Shown here piece after piece: positions 8,607-17,711 of a stretch of 64,000 nt of DNA. The position numbers and the translations under genes are program-made. Position 1 is the first letter of the stretch; the number at the start of each line of letters is the position of its first letter. This DNA comes from Persicitalea sp963803495 (GTDB lineage: Bacteria > Bacteroidota > Bacteroidia > Cytophagales > Spirosomataceae), in NCBI GenBank assembly GCA_963803495.1, contig CAWDMP010000002.1, positions 1,612,001 to 1,676,000 on the forward strand. The letters run 5' to 3'. Below the pieces are notes generated by a model. It was not told the origin of the DNA. It searched no databases and saw nothing but the letters and a program-made list of their open reading frames with translations.

Positions 8607-10154
8607 ATGCGTATCTTACTCATTTTCATTCTGGCAGGAATTACCTGCTTTTCCTGCACCAAAACCAACTCCTCCGAAAGCAGTAAAGCGCGGCCCAACA
8701 TCGTCGTCATCTACTTCGACGACCTGGGTTACGGCGATGTGAGTGCTTACGGCCAAAACACGTTGCCAACGCCCAACATCGACGCCCTGGCGGCGGGTGG
8801 ATTGCGCTTTACAAACGGCTACGCCACTTCGGCCACCTGCACGCCGAGCCGCTACGCGCTGCTGACGGGCGTGTACCCCTGGCGCAACGAAAACGCCCGC
8901 ATCCTGCCCGGCGACGCGCCGCTGCTAATCGACACGACGCTGGTTACGCTGCCCAAAGTGCTAAAGCGAGCGGGCTACCGCACGGGCGTGGTGGGCAAGT
9001 GGCACCTGGGCATCGGCGACGGTAGCGTAGACTGGAATGAAGAATTGCAGGGCAACCCCAATGACGTCGGCTTCGACTACTCGTACATTATGGCCGCCAC
9101 CACCGACCGCACTCCGACGGTCTACATCGAGAATCGCCGCGTGGTGGGCCTGACCGCCGATGATCCGATTCAGGTGAGCTACAAGGAGAACTTTCCCGGC
9201 GAGCCGACCGCGATCTCGAATCCTGAGTTGATGACCAAGCAGAAGTGGCACCACGGGCATAACCAGTCGGTGCACAATGGTATCCCGCGCATCGGGTACC
9301 AAAAGGGTGGCAAGTCGGCGCTGTGGCACGACGAGGATATGGCCGATGTATTTCTGGAAAAAGCCAAAAGTTTCATCGACGACAATCAAGCCGATGGCCC
9401 GTTTTTTCTTTACTACGCTCTGCAACAGCCGCACGTACCCCGCGTGCCGCACCCGCGCTTTGTGGGTAAGTCGGGCATGGGGCCGCGCGGCGACGCCATC
9501 ATCGAGGCCGATTGGTGCGTGGGTGAAATCATGAAAAAGCTGGAAGCCGACGGGTTGGCCGAGAATACGCTGGTCATTTTTAGCAGCGACAACGGCCCGG
9601 TACTCAACGATGGCTACTACGACGATGCCGTCGAGAAAATTGGCAACCACCAGCCCGCCGGGCCTTTGCGCGGCGGTAAGTACAGCCTGTTCGAGGCAGG
9701 TACCAAGGTACCATTCATCACGTATTGGAAGGGCAGGATCACGCCCGGCGTGTCGGATGCGATCGTCTGCCAGTTGGACTACCTGGCGTCTTTGGCGCAA
9801 TTGGTAGGGGTGAAAAACCCTGACAACGACAGCCAGAACACGTTACCCACTTTCCTGGGCGAGTCACAGCAGGGCCGCGACCAGCTGGTATTGGAAGCTG
9901 CGGGTAAATTGGCGTTTCGGCAGGGCCAGTATATCCTAATTCCGTCCTATAAGGGTAGCGCTCTCTCCAAACAGGTCAACATCGAGACGGGCGTATCATC
10001 AGAGTTCAAGCTGTTTGATGTGAATCGTGATCCCGGCCAGAAAGAAAACATTGCCCAAACAAGCGGCGGAAAGCTGGCTGAAATGAAGGAGGCGATGCAA
10101 AAGGCGGTAGGCGAAGATTTCAAAGTCAGCACCGGAGATTTGGAACTGAAATAG
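8607..10154 (+). CDS. Sulfatase (type I, formylglycine-dependent), lipoprotein
   Basis: 515 aa from the ATG at 8607. The frame extends upstream into mscS, but only this start gives a signal sequence, a lipobox-like stretch ending in Cys (LAGITCFSC). The alkaline-phosphatase/sulfatase fold is clear: metal-binding DD at residues 38-39, Cys78 in CTPSR, the site converted to formylglycine, then VGKWHLG and SSDNGP. It hydrolyses sulfate esters, probably at the cell surface or in the periplasm. It is the only sulfatase of the region on the plus strand. C-terminal residues end in KVSTGDLELK. The exact substrate class is not readable. Confidence 0.93.
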   Translation: MRILLIFILAGITCFSCTKTNSSESSKARPNIVVIYFDDLGYGDVSAYGQNTLPTPNIDALAAGGLRFTNGYATSATCTPSRYALLTGVYPWRNENARILPGDAPLLIDTTLVTLPKVLKRAGYRTGVVGKWHLGIGDGSVDWNEELQGNPNDVGFDYSYIMAATTDRTPTVYIENRRVVGLTADDPIQVSYKENFPGEPTAISNPELMTKQKWHHGHNQSVHNGIPRIGYQKGGKSALWHDEDMADVFLEKAKSFIDDNQADGPFFLYYALQQPHVPRVPHPRFVGKSGMGPRGDAIIEADWCVGEIMKKLEADGLAENTLVIFSSDNGPVLNDGYYDDAVEKIGNHQPAGPLRGGKYSLFEAGTKVPFITYWKGRITPGVSDAIVCQLDYLASLAQLVGVKNPDNDSQNTLPTFLGESQQGRDQLVLEAAGKLAFRQGQYILIPSYKGSALSKQVNIETGVSSEFKLFDVNRDPGQKENIAQTSGGKLAEMKEAMQKAVGEDFKVSTGDLELK

Positions 10155-10174
10155 GCAACGAGACGGCAGGTACC

Positions 10175-11753
10175 TCAATCGTCGATCGGTTCTTTTTCGT
10201 AATCGCTGTCGTTGACCCATCCCGTCGGAATTTTCTCGCCTTTCATGTATCGTTCGTAAAAACCATTGACGTCCTGACTAAACGGGTACTGCTCGTATAG
10301 GTGCCCGTAGCCCAGCATCCGCAAGTCGCCCTGAGCGAGTAGCTTGGCCTCCATTTCCTTCTCCATCGCCTTCTTGACGGACTGGTACTTGGGGAGTGTG
10401 GCCAGATTCACCACACAGTCCGGGTCTTTTCTCAGGTCATACAGTTCCTCGGCGGCGACGCTTACCGAAGCTCATCTGCCAGTAGGTTTTATCGACGCCG
10501 TTGCGTCGGTTGTTCAGAATCAGCGTCTTGGTCGGGCTGCCGTCGGTATTTAGATAGCCGGTCTCGGGATTTGAGGCGGGCCAGCGGTCATTCTGGTAAT
10601 TCTTTAGGTACAGCATTTCGTTCTTGTGCATGCCCCGAACGGGGTAGCCCACATCGTGAGGCCGTCCGTAGTCGTGCCGCTCCTGCCCTACGAGCTGAAA
10701 ATCGCGCCCCGGCTCCGTTTGTTTGCTCTTGGTACTATTGAAAATAGTAGCCAAATCTCGCCCGATCATCGGCCGCATCCCCGATGCCTCCGGCGTCACG
10801 CCCGCCGCCGCCAGAAAAGTCGGGGCCAGGTCGGTTAGGCTGACATAGTCGGTAATCTTGCGGCCCACGTTCTTGATCCCATTCTTCCACATCACGGCAA
10901 AGGGCACGTGGTTGGCGTTTTCGTAGGCATTGCCCTTCACCCTCGGAAATGGCATGCCGTGGTCGGAGGTGTACACGATCAGCGTGTTTTCGAGCTGTCC
11001 GCTTTCTTCCAACATTTTAAGTACTCGCGCTACATGGCTGTCGAGGTACTCGATCTCGTAGCCGTAGTCGAGCATATCGGTGCGCACGGTGAGCGAGTCG
11101 GGAAAATAAGCTGGCACGTGGTCGATCATATCGGGCGTCTTGCCGCCTTTTTTGATCCCCGCGCCGTATTCGTAGGCGCGGTGCGGCTCGGTGAAGCCCA
11201 GCCAAAAACACCAGGGCTTGCCGTCGGCTTGCTGCACAAAATCTTGAAAATTGGCGGCGTAGTCGTTGTTGTTAATGTACTCGGCCGGGGGCGTCAGCGT
11301 GTGGCGGGCGAAGCTCTTGATCAGCACCTGCCGAGCCGAGCCGTCCTCGTTTAGCGCCTTGCCCGGCCCCCAGCCTTTGCCGGTATAGCCCACGAAGTAC
11401 CCGTGGTCGGCCAGCGCTTCGGGGTAGGTTTTGAAATAATTGGGAAAGAAATTGACGTGGTTCATGCCCGCATCGAGCTGCCAGGGATTTCGCCCCGTAA
11501 GCATGAGGGCCCGCGACGGGGCACATTTGGCATTGGGCGTGTAGGCTTTCTCGAACAGCAACCCCTCCCGTGCCATACGGTCGAAGGCGGGCGTGTTGAC
11601 CCACTTCACGCCATAAGCACTCATGTCGCGCCCGGCGTCGTCGGCCACGATGTACAGGATGTTGGTTCTGGAGGCTGGTTTCTGATGATTTTTGAAGTCC
11701 GGAACAAAGGCCGCGACCAGGCCGAGGGCCACTAAGAGTACTAGCTTCTTCAT
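10175..11753 (-). pseudogene. Sulfatase, frameshifted near its C-terminus
   Basis: The first 438 codons give a signal peptide, metal-site DD at 38-39, Cys77 in CAPSR, YTSDHGMPFPR and a typical sulfatase body. At about 10455 the frame runs into basic residues and stops (GKRRRRGTV). In the next frame the expected ending continues as AAEELYDLRKDPDCVVNLA and runs on to 10175. Removing one base in the CGCCGCC stretch restores a 525-aa protein, a normal length. The catalytic core precedes the break, so partial function cannot be excluded. It may be a consensus error or a recent mutation. It is the last gene of the minus-strand sulfatase series. Confidence 0.85.
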
Positions 11754-11845
11754 GCAAAATTTCTAATTAAAAAGTATTGCTCATCTGGTTGGTATCCAGG
11801 AATAAAGGGTAAATTTAACACATAAATCAAACGAACGGTCGTATT

Positions 11846-12700
11846 ATGAAAGCCAAATACATCAATCCTTATACTGATTTTGGTTTCAAGAAGCTGTTCG
11901 GTGAGGAGGGTAGCAAAGACCTGCTGATCGACTTTCTGAACCAAATCTTGCCGGAGCGGCACCAGATTGCTGAGTTGAATTTTCGGAACCCTGAAAGCCT
12001 TGCCGAATCGCCCTTCGAGCGCAACGCTATATTTGACATTCATTGCACAGCGGTCTCAGGCGAACGCTTTATTGTGGAAATGCAGAAGGCAAAAGTTAAA
12101 TTTTTCAAAGACAGGAGTTTATTTTACACTACTTTCCCGATTAGGGATCAAGCCGAGAAAGGCGAGTGGGATTTTAGGCTGAACCCCATTTATCTGGTAG
12201 CTATTTTGGATTTTGAATACGATGAGCAGGAAGAGCAGCGCAAGTTTCGAAGGGATGTATGCCTGAAGGATCAGGACGGAGACGTGTTTTTCGACAAACT
12301 GAATTTTCGATTTCTACAAATGCCTTTATTTGATAAACAAGAGCACGAGTTGAAAACGAAGTTTGACAAGTGGTGCTACTTCCTGAAACACCTTGCCAAT
12401 TTCGACCACATACCCGCCATCCTGAAAGAGCCCGTTTTCCAAAAAGCATTCGAGATTGCCGAATTAGCCAGTCTTACGCACGTTCAGAGGAACAACTACG
12501 AAGAAAGCCTGATCCACTACCGTGATATGAAGAACGTTATCGATACGGCGGTGGAAGAAGCCGTGGAGAAGAATAGCGAGCAAAAAAACATGGCCTTTGT
12601 CAATAGGGCCTTGCGGGAGGGCTTCGACAACAATATGATCGCTAAACTCACGGGGCTAAGCGAGGCAGAAATCGAGAGGATACGTCGCTCGGCTGACTGA
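11846..12700 (+). CDS. Rpn-family PD-(D/E)XK nuclease / putative transposase
   Basis: 284 aa. The N-terminal YINPYTDFGFKKLFGEEGSK is the hallmark of the PDDEXK_2/Rpn family. The nuclease core follows: the Asp in NAIFDIHC and the E-x-Q in FIVEMQKAKV. The C-terminal tail (ALREGFDNNMIAKLTGLSEAEIERI) resembles the helix-turn-helix-like end seen in these proteins. The family includes recombination-promoting nucleases and probably moves between genomes. It is on the plus strand between two minus-strand sulfatase genes, so it looks like an insertion into the cluster. I see no flanking target duplication. Confidence 0.9.
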   Translation: MKAKYINPYTDFGFKKLFGEEGSKDLLIDFLNQILPERHQIAELNFRNPESLAESPFERNAIFDIHCTAVSGERFIVEMQKAKVKFFKDRSLFYTTFPIRDQAEKGEWDFRLNPIYLVAILDFEYDEQEEQRKFRRDVCLKDQDGDVFFDKLNFRFLQMPLFDKQEHELKTKFDKWCYFLKHLANFDHIPAILKEPVFQKAFEIAELASLTHVQRNNYEESLIHYRDMKNVIDTAVEEAVEKNSEQKNMAFVNRALREGFDNNMIAKLTGLSEAEIERIRRSAD

Positions 12701-12713
12701 TTGGTGAGATTCG

Positions 12714-14642
12714 TCAGTCCTTCTCTGGCAACGCCTGCCCATCGTGAACATAGCGCATCATAGTAGCCGAGCGGTTGGCATTGAACAGCCTGCTTTTACC
12801 CAAATCCTCTTGCTTGTCGATAAATGCCCAGACCTCCGGCAGAAAACTAACGGCATTGGCTTGGTACATAATCTGCTGCATCGCCAGATTGCTCAGGTGG
12901 TCGTCGCCGGATGCGATGGCGTCGGCAAGTACTTTGTGGGATTCCGAAGTACCTGCTAATTCCGACACGAGCGAGGCCGCCACGATGCGGTTGGGTGGGT
13001 AGGCGTCGTCCAGCAACGATACCAAAGCGGATTTTTCTTTTTCTCTCAGAGATTTCAGGTTTGATTTTAGACCCAGCAAAGCCCAGTACCTCACAAATTT
13101 ATTTTGGTCTTTCAAACCCTTCATCTGAATTGCCAGGGCCTGCCCGGTTCGGAATCCCGACCACTTGGCCATGTCATAGATCGGTTTGAGATCCAGTTTC
13201 TTGCGGTATTCGTAGGGCGTGGTGGTTTTGGAGATCTGAGCAATCTCATATTCGGGCAAGAAGAGAACATCTTTATTTTTTAAAATCTCCTGCGCCTGCA
13301 CCTGCCTTAATTCGCCGATCAGATTGACGAACGCCGGGTCTTCGGCCAGGCTGTTCATTTCCCACGGATCTTTTTCCATATCGTACAAAAACTCCGCCGG
13401 GCGCGGCCCGAGCATTTGGCTTTGTGCCGCCGTGAGCTTTCCTGCCTTGTAATCCTGCCGAATTTGGTGCGTGATCTCGCCGAAGTCCATGTACAGCAGG
13501 TGGCGTAATTCCTGAACGTAGGGCAGGAAAGCGCGGGAGTAAGCATATTTTCCCTTTATAATCGTGCGGGTCAGGTCGTAGCTTTCGTCGGAACGGTCGG
13601 AGGAAAGGAACAGGTACTTCGGCGCGGCGTGGCGTGGCTTCCCGACCAGAACGCGCCCTTTCATATGATCGGGAATCGCGATTCCGGCCAGCGAAAGCAC
13701 GGTGGGCGGCAGGTCGGTGAAGTCGATCATTTCGTCGGTGACGGCCCCGGCTGCTCCCCAGGGCGAAAGGTGTTTGTACTTCTCGGGAAACCAAATTACA
13801 AAAGGTACCCGGTGGCCCAGTCCGATGCCATTGGTTTTGGAACGCGGCATGCCTTCGCCGTGGTCGGCAAAACAGAATATGATGGTGTTTCGCCGCAGCC
13901 CTTCACTTTCCAGGCGGGCGAGCAAATCTTTGAATTCCAGGTCGGTCTTGCTAATCGAATTATCGACTCGTGCCATTTGCTTCCGCATTTCGGGACTGTC
14001 GCGGTAATAGGGCGGCATAAGTACGTCCGCCTCGGCGTGTTTCATCGAGTCGGGCAACTGGTCGAGGATTTCCTGCTTGTATTGCGCGTAGGGCCAGGTC
14101 ATCGTGCGCGACTGGTGACTGGCGTTGCTGTTGAAAACGGCAAAGAACGGCTGCCCCTCAGCGCGGTTCCACCAACCCGCTTTGTCGGAACTCTCGTCCC
14201 AGCTTTCCTGGATGACCCTCTTGGCATCGGAGGTGTTGTAGTCGGTCTTGCTGTTGTTGGTGGTGTAGTAGCCTGCGTCCTTGAGGTACTTGGGAAAACC
14301 GTGAATGAAATCGGGAATCGGATAGGCGCTGCGGTGGTTGCCCGTGCCGAGCGCGTAGCTTTTGACCCCCGTGATGAGCGCCGAGCGGCTGGCCGAACAC
14401 ACGCTGCCCGTCGCGAAGGCAGAAGTGAAGCGTACGCCCTGCCGCGCCAGCCGATCTATGGTGGGCGTTTTGGCCGTGAGACTGCCATAGATCCCGATGA
14501 ACTCCGGCGAGGTATCCTCAAAGGTCAGCCACAGGATATTGGGGCGGTTCGTTTCCTGACTTTGGACACCGGAACTGAAAAGGAGCAGGACGATTACCCA
14601 ACCCCAACTTTGCCGGAGGTAATTTTGCGCGGAAGTTTTCAT
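12714..14642 (-). CDS. Sulfatase with C-terminal HEAT-like extension (N-sulfoglucosamine sulfohydrolase-like)
   Basis: 642 aa from the ATG at 14642; a TTG seven codons upstream is less likely. After a membrane-type signal (WVIVLLLFSSGVQSQ) comes PNILWLTFEDTSPEFIGIYG, a start typical of the sulfamidase-like S1 subgroup, and Cys82 in CSASR, where Ala replaces the usual Pro. FADHGEGMPRSK is the second metal-site region. After the catalytic domain a helical extension of about 130 residues (LVSLLDDAYPPNRIVAASLV) looks like HEAT repeats. It probably removes sulfate from amino sugars or related esters. A hairpin lies between it and the upstream sulfatase. Confidence 0.9.
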   Translation of the reverse strand: MKTSAQNYLRQSWGWVIVLLLFSSGVQSQETNRPNILWLTFEDTSPEFIGIYGSLTAKTPTIDRLARQGVRFTSAFATGSVCSASRSALITGVKSYALGTGNHRSAYPIPDFIHGFPKYLKDAGYYTTNNSKTDYNTSDAKRVIQESWDESSDKAGWWNRAEGQPFFAVFNSNASHQSRTMTWPYAQYKQEILDQLPDSMKHAEADVLMPPYYRDSPEMRKQMARVDNSISKTDLEFKDLLARLESEGLRRNTIIFCFADHGEGMPRSKTNGIGLGHRVPFVIWFPEKYKHLSPWGAAGAVTDEMIDFTDLPPTVLSLAGIAIPDHMKGRVLVGKPRHAAPKYLFLSSDRSDESYDLTRTIIKGKYAYSRAFLPYVQELRHLLYMDFGEITHQIRQDYKAGKLTAAQSQMLGPRPAEFLYDMEKDPWEMNSLAEDPAFVNLIGELRQVQAQEILKNKDVLFLPEYEIAQISKTTTPYEYRKKLDLKPIYDMAKWSGFRTGQALAIQMKGLKDQNKFVRYWALLGLKSNLKSLREKEKSALVSLLDDAYPPNRIVAASLVSELAGTSESHKVLADAIASGDDHLSNLAMQQIMYQANAVSFLPEVWAFIDKQEDLGKSRLFNANRSATMMRYVHDGQALPEKD

Positions 14643-14688
14643 GATAATGTATTTATTGATCAATAAATTAAACTGTAAAAATTTGCGA

Positions 14689-14752
14689 TGTCAGGCTGGG
14701 CGTAGTCGGAGTCCGTCCATGCGGGTGGGCTTCGACTACGCTCAGCCTGACA
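14689..14752. repeat. 23-nt inverted repeat between two sulfatase genes
   Basis: Arms 14689-14711 and 14730-14752 pair at 21 of 23 positions around an 18-nt loop. The right arm includes TTCGACTACGCTCAGCCTGA, a word I know as a dispersed intergenic repeat in Bacteroidota. It lies 3' of the sulfatase at 14808 and 5' of the one at 12714, so it could act as an intercistronic terminator or mRNA stabiliser. Confidence 0.6.
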
Positions 14753-14807
14753 CTAACTAAAACACAAATCTGACTTTACAAGCATATTTACGCATCAATA
14801 AAGCCTG

Positions 14808-16241
14808 CTACTTCTGACTGATTCTTTTTTCAAGGTGGCTCTGAGCCGGACTGGCGTTCTTGATATGCTGTTTCGCCAGCTCTTCGATATTCTTCACTAC
14901 ATCCGGGTACTGATCCGCCAAGTCGAAACGCTCCGACGGATCGTGCTGTAGGTTGAAAAGCTGCAGTTTCTCCAGCTTTTCGAGTTTTTCAGGATAGCCT
15001 TGCGGATTGTTTTTGTAATAGTACAGTTTATAAGCGCCTTTCCTGGCGGCGAAAAGATGGGAGCCGTGGTAAAAAAACATCTCGTCGCGCGGGATACCCC
15101 CCTTGCCCAGCAGTACGTTGGACAGGTCGAAGCCGTCGTAAATCCGGTCCGTGGGTACGGGAACGCCCGCCAGTTTGCTGAATGTCGGGAAGACGTCCAT
15201 CGTGCTTCCCATCTGCGATACAACCCCCGGCGCAATCCGCCCCGGCGCCCAGAAAATAGCCGGTACCCGCACGCCGCCTTCGTAGCTGGTACCCTTCGCC
15301 CCGTATAGAGGTCCGGTCGATCCGCCGTGCTCGTTGAATATTACCCATGGACCGTTGTCGGACGTGAAAAGTACGTAGGTGTTTTTATCCAATCCGTTCT
15401 TTTTAAGCGCCTTCATGATCTCGCCCACACTCCAGTCGATCTCCTCGATGACATCGCCGTACAGCCCGCGCTCGCTCTTGCCCAGGAAATCGGGCGAGGC
15501 AAACAGCGGCACGTGCGGCAACGAGTGCGCCATGTACAGAAAGAAGGGTTCATTCTTGCTTTTGTTTTCGCCAATAATCTTCAAAGCCTCTTGCGTGTAG
15601 CGCTTCACGATGGTGTTCTGGTCGGCGGGGCGCTCCACCTCGGTGGTGTCACGCAGGAGGGGTACCTGGAAGTACTCGATTTTGGGATTGGCAAAGGCCT
15701 CCTTACCTGTGATATCGTTGACGCGGTCCATGTCGTTGCTGTACGGAATGCCATAGTACGAGTCGAAACCGTGGCTGGTGGGCAGGTAGGGCGGCAGGTG
15801 TCCCAAGTGCCACTTCCCGATGGCCGCCGTGCGGTAGCCTTTCTTTTTCAACTGCCGGGCGACGGTGATTTCGCTCTGCGGCAGTCCGTCGTCCGAATCG
15901 GGGAACAGGACCCGGCGCGTATCGCTGTACATGCCGCTGCGGATGGGCAGGCGGCCGGTCATTAGGCCCGCCCGCGAGGGCGTGCACACGTTAGCGGCTA
16001 CGTAGAAGTTAGTCCATTTTTGCCCCTCGGCCGCCATGCGGTCGAGGTTGGGCGTTTTGATGGTCGGGTGGCCGAAGCAGCCCAGGTCGCCGTAGCCCTG
16101 GTCGTCGGTAAAAATGACGATGAAGTTGGGCTGGGCCGAACTGTTTTGAGCTGTTGCCGAATTTGATGCGATCAGCAGCACTCCGATGAATACGGCGGAC
16201 GCCAGCAATTGAAGGTACCTTGGGTGACGTGTTTTTTTCAT
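14808..16241 (-). CDS. Sulfatase, arylsulfatase A-like
   Basis: 477 aa. A signal peptide (about residues 1-32, ending NSATAQ) leads into PNFIVIFTDDQGYGDLGCFG, with the metal-binding DD at 46-47, and Cys86 in CTPSRAGLMTGR is the formylglycine site. GKWHLGHLP and LFTSDNGPW are further active-site elements. This is the classical arylsulfatase A pattern, cleaving sulfate esters of sugars in the periplasm. It is followed after 28 nt of gap by the next sulfatase upstream in transcription, so these genes form one transcript. No maturase for formylglycine (FGE or anSME) is in the window, so it must be supplied elsewhere. Confidence 0.93.
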   Translation of the reverse strand: MKKTRHPRYLQLLASAVFIGVLLIASNSATAQNSSAQPNFIVIFTDDQGYGDLGCFGHPTIKTPNLDRMAAEGQKWTNFYVAANVCTPSRAGLMTGRLPIRSGMYSDTRRVLFPDSDDGLPQSEITVARQLKKKGYRTAAIGKWHLGHLPPYLPTSHGFDSYYGIPYSNDMDRVNDITGKEAFANPKIEYFQVPLLRDTTEVERPADQNTIVKRYTQEALKIIGENKSKNEPFFLYMAHSLPHVPLFASPDFLGKSERGLYGDVIEEIDWSVGEIMKALKKNGLDKNTYVLFTSDNGPWVIFNEHGGSTGPLYGAKGTSYEGGVRVPAIFWAPGRIAPGVVSQMGSTMDVFPTFSKLAGVPVPTDRIYDGFDLSNVLLGKGGIPRDEMFFYHGSHLFAARKGAYKLYYYKNNPQGYPEKLEKLEKLQLFNLQHDPSERFDLADQYPDVVKNIEELAKQHIKNASPAQSHLEKRISQK

Positions 16242-16269
16242 GAATTAAAAAGGGCTTTAGTCGGCGGTT

Positions 16270-17691
16270 CTACTTCTTGACCAAATCCTGCCACGACACC
16301 CGCTTGTCTTTCCTGAACCGCTGGATCTCTTCCCAAAGTACTTGCTCTATCTCGGGCTGCTTGCCCAGCAGGTTGGTGAATTCGCGGTACTGGTTTTCGG
16401 TATCGTAGAGCGCCACGGGTACGGTGTCGCTGGCCAGCATTTTCCATTGGCCGAGTTGGGCGGCGAAGGAAGCACGGGGCATCGGGCGACCGCCTATGCC
16501 TTGGTAACCCGTTTTTTCGGTCACGTCGAGCTGCCACAGCATTACTTTGTGTTCGACATCAGGTTGGCCCTGCCACTGCGGCCACACACTTTGGCCGTCG
16601 CAAAGTGATTTGTCGTAGGGGATTTTCAGCGCATCGCAGAGCGTGGGCAGCAGGTCGGCGTAGTGGGTTTGCTGGAAGCTGAAAGCATGCTCGGGAATCT
16701 TGCTTTTCCAGGAAACAAAGAAAGGTACCCGAATGCCGCCGTTGTGCAGGTCGGTTTTGTGGCCCAGGAACGGGCCGGGCGAAAGTTGCGTGGCCGCGCC
16801 GTTGTCTGAGCCGAAAATAATGATCGTGTTCTCACGCAAACCTTCCTTATCGAGGTAGTCCAGCAGCCGTCCAATCTGTCCATCGAGGTGCTTGATCATC
16901 GAGCGGACGTAAAGTTGGTCACCCGTGGCCCCGCGCTTTTTGAATTCTTCTACGAAAGGCTCGATCGGTTCGTAAGGCGTGTGCGGCGTATCGAACCAGA
17001 GGTTGACGAAAAACGGGTTTTTCTCCTCTTGGCTTTCCTGCATGAAAGCCAGTGCCTCATCGACTTTGATCGTTTCCCAATTGCCTTCCTGCGGCGGTAC
17101 GCGGTGATCGTTGCGCACCATTGTCTTGCCGCCCTCGCGGTACAGTACCCGGTTTTTGATCAAGTCCTGCCGCAGAATCGGGTCTTCGATGTTGCACAAA
17201 TAATGGTCGAAGCCCTGCTCGTGCGGACCGGGATTGGCTGGTTTCCCGGCGGCCCGCGCCTCGAAGTCTTTCAGGCGTAAGCCGCCCAGGTGCCACTTGC
17301 CCACGTGGGCCGTACGGTAGCCATTGGCTTTCAGGAGTTGCGGAATGGTTTGTTTTTGGACGGGAAGGTATTCGTCGTTGTCGGTGAAAGCCCACTGAAT
17401 ATCGAAGCGCAACGGAAAGCGGCCCGTAAAAATGCTGGCCCGTGAGGGCGTACACACCGCCGAGCCGGCGTAGCAATGATTCATGCGAACGCCCCAGCCC
17501 GCCAATTTGTCGATATTGGGCGTATGGTTGACCGGGCTGCCGTACACCGACAAATCGCCGTAGCCCATATCGTCGGTCAGGATAAAAAGAACGTTAGGCT
17601 TTTTTGGGGCCCGCCCTCCAGAGCGGGATGAGTTCTGCGCCCAGACAAACGGTACCGAAAGGTAGAGACAGAGAAATAAGATTCGTTTCAT
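16270..17691 (-). CDS. Sulfatase, arylsulfatase-like
   Basis: 473 aa from the ATG at 17691. A longer frame to 17745 would overlap the preceding gene and lacks the signal peptide at its start. The signal is MKRILFLCLYLSVPFVWAQ. Active-site markers are VLFILTDDMGYGDLSVYG (DD at 40-41), Cys80 in CTPSR, HVGKWHLGG and FGSDNGAATQ. The gene follows the Tat-type FAD oxidoreductase by 20 nt, pointing to one operon. The N-terminal third resembles the neighbouring sulfatase, but the rest differs, so the sulfatases are probably not recent tandem duplicates and may act on different sulfate positions. Confidence 0.93.
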   Translation of the reverse strand: MKRILFLCLYLSVPFVWAQNSSRSGGRAPKKPNVLFILTDDMGYGDLSVYGSPVNHTPNIDKLAGWGVRMNHCYAGSAVCTPSRASIFTGRFPLRFDIQWAFTDNDEYLPVQKQTIPQLLKANGYRTAHVGKWHLGGLRLKDFEARAAGKPANPGPHEQGFDHYLCNIEDPILRQDLIKNRVLYREGGKTMVRNDHRVPPQEGNWETIKVDEALAFMQESQEEKNPFFVNLWFDTPHTPYEPIEPFVEEFKKRGATGDQLYVRSMIKHLDGQIGRLLDYLDKEGLRENTIIIFGSDNGAATQLSPGPFLGHKTDLHNGGIRVPFFVSWKSKIPEHAFSFQQTHYADLLPTLCDALKIPYDKSLCDGQSVWPQWQGQPDVEHKVMLWQLDVTEKTGYQGIGGRPMPRASFAAQLGQWKMLASDTVPVALYDTENQYREFTNLLGKQPEIEQVLWEEIQRFRKDKRVSWQDLVKK

Positions 17692-17711
17692 GGTGCAAGA
17701 TAGCCGGATAC

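Noticed and set aside
13629..14666. Plus-strand open frame of 345 codons over the sulfatase at 12714-14642
   Set aside because: Antisense shadow; no motif, while the sulfatase frame is complete.
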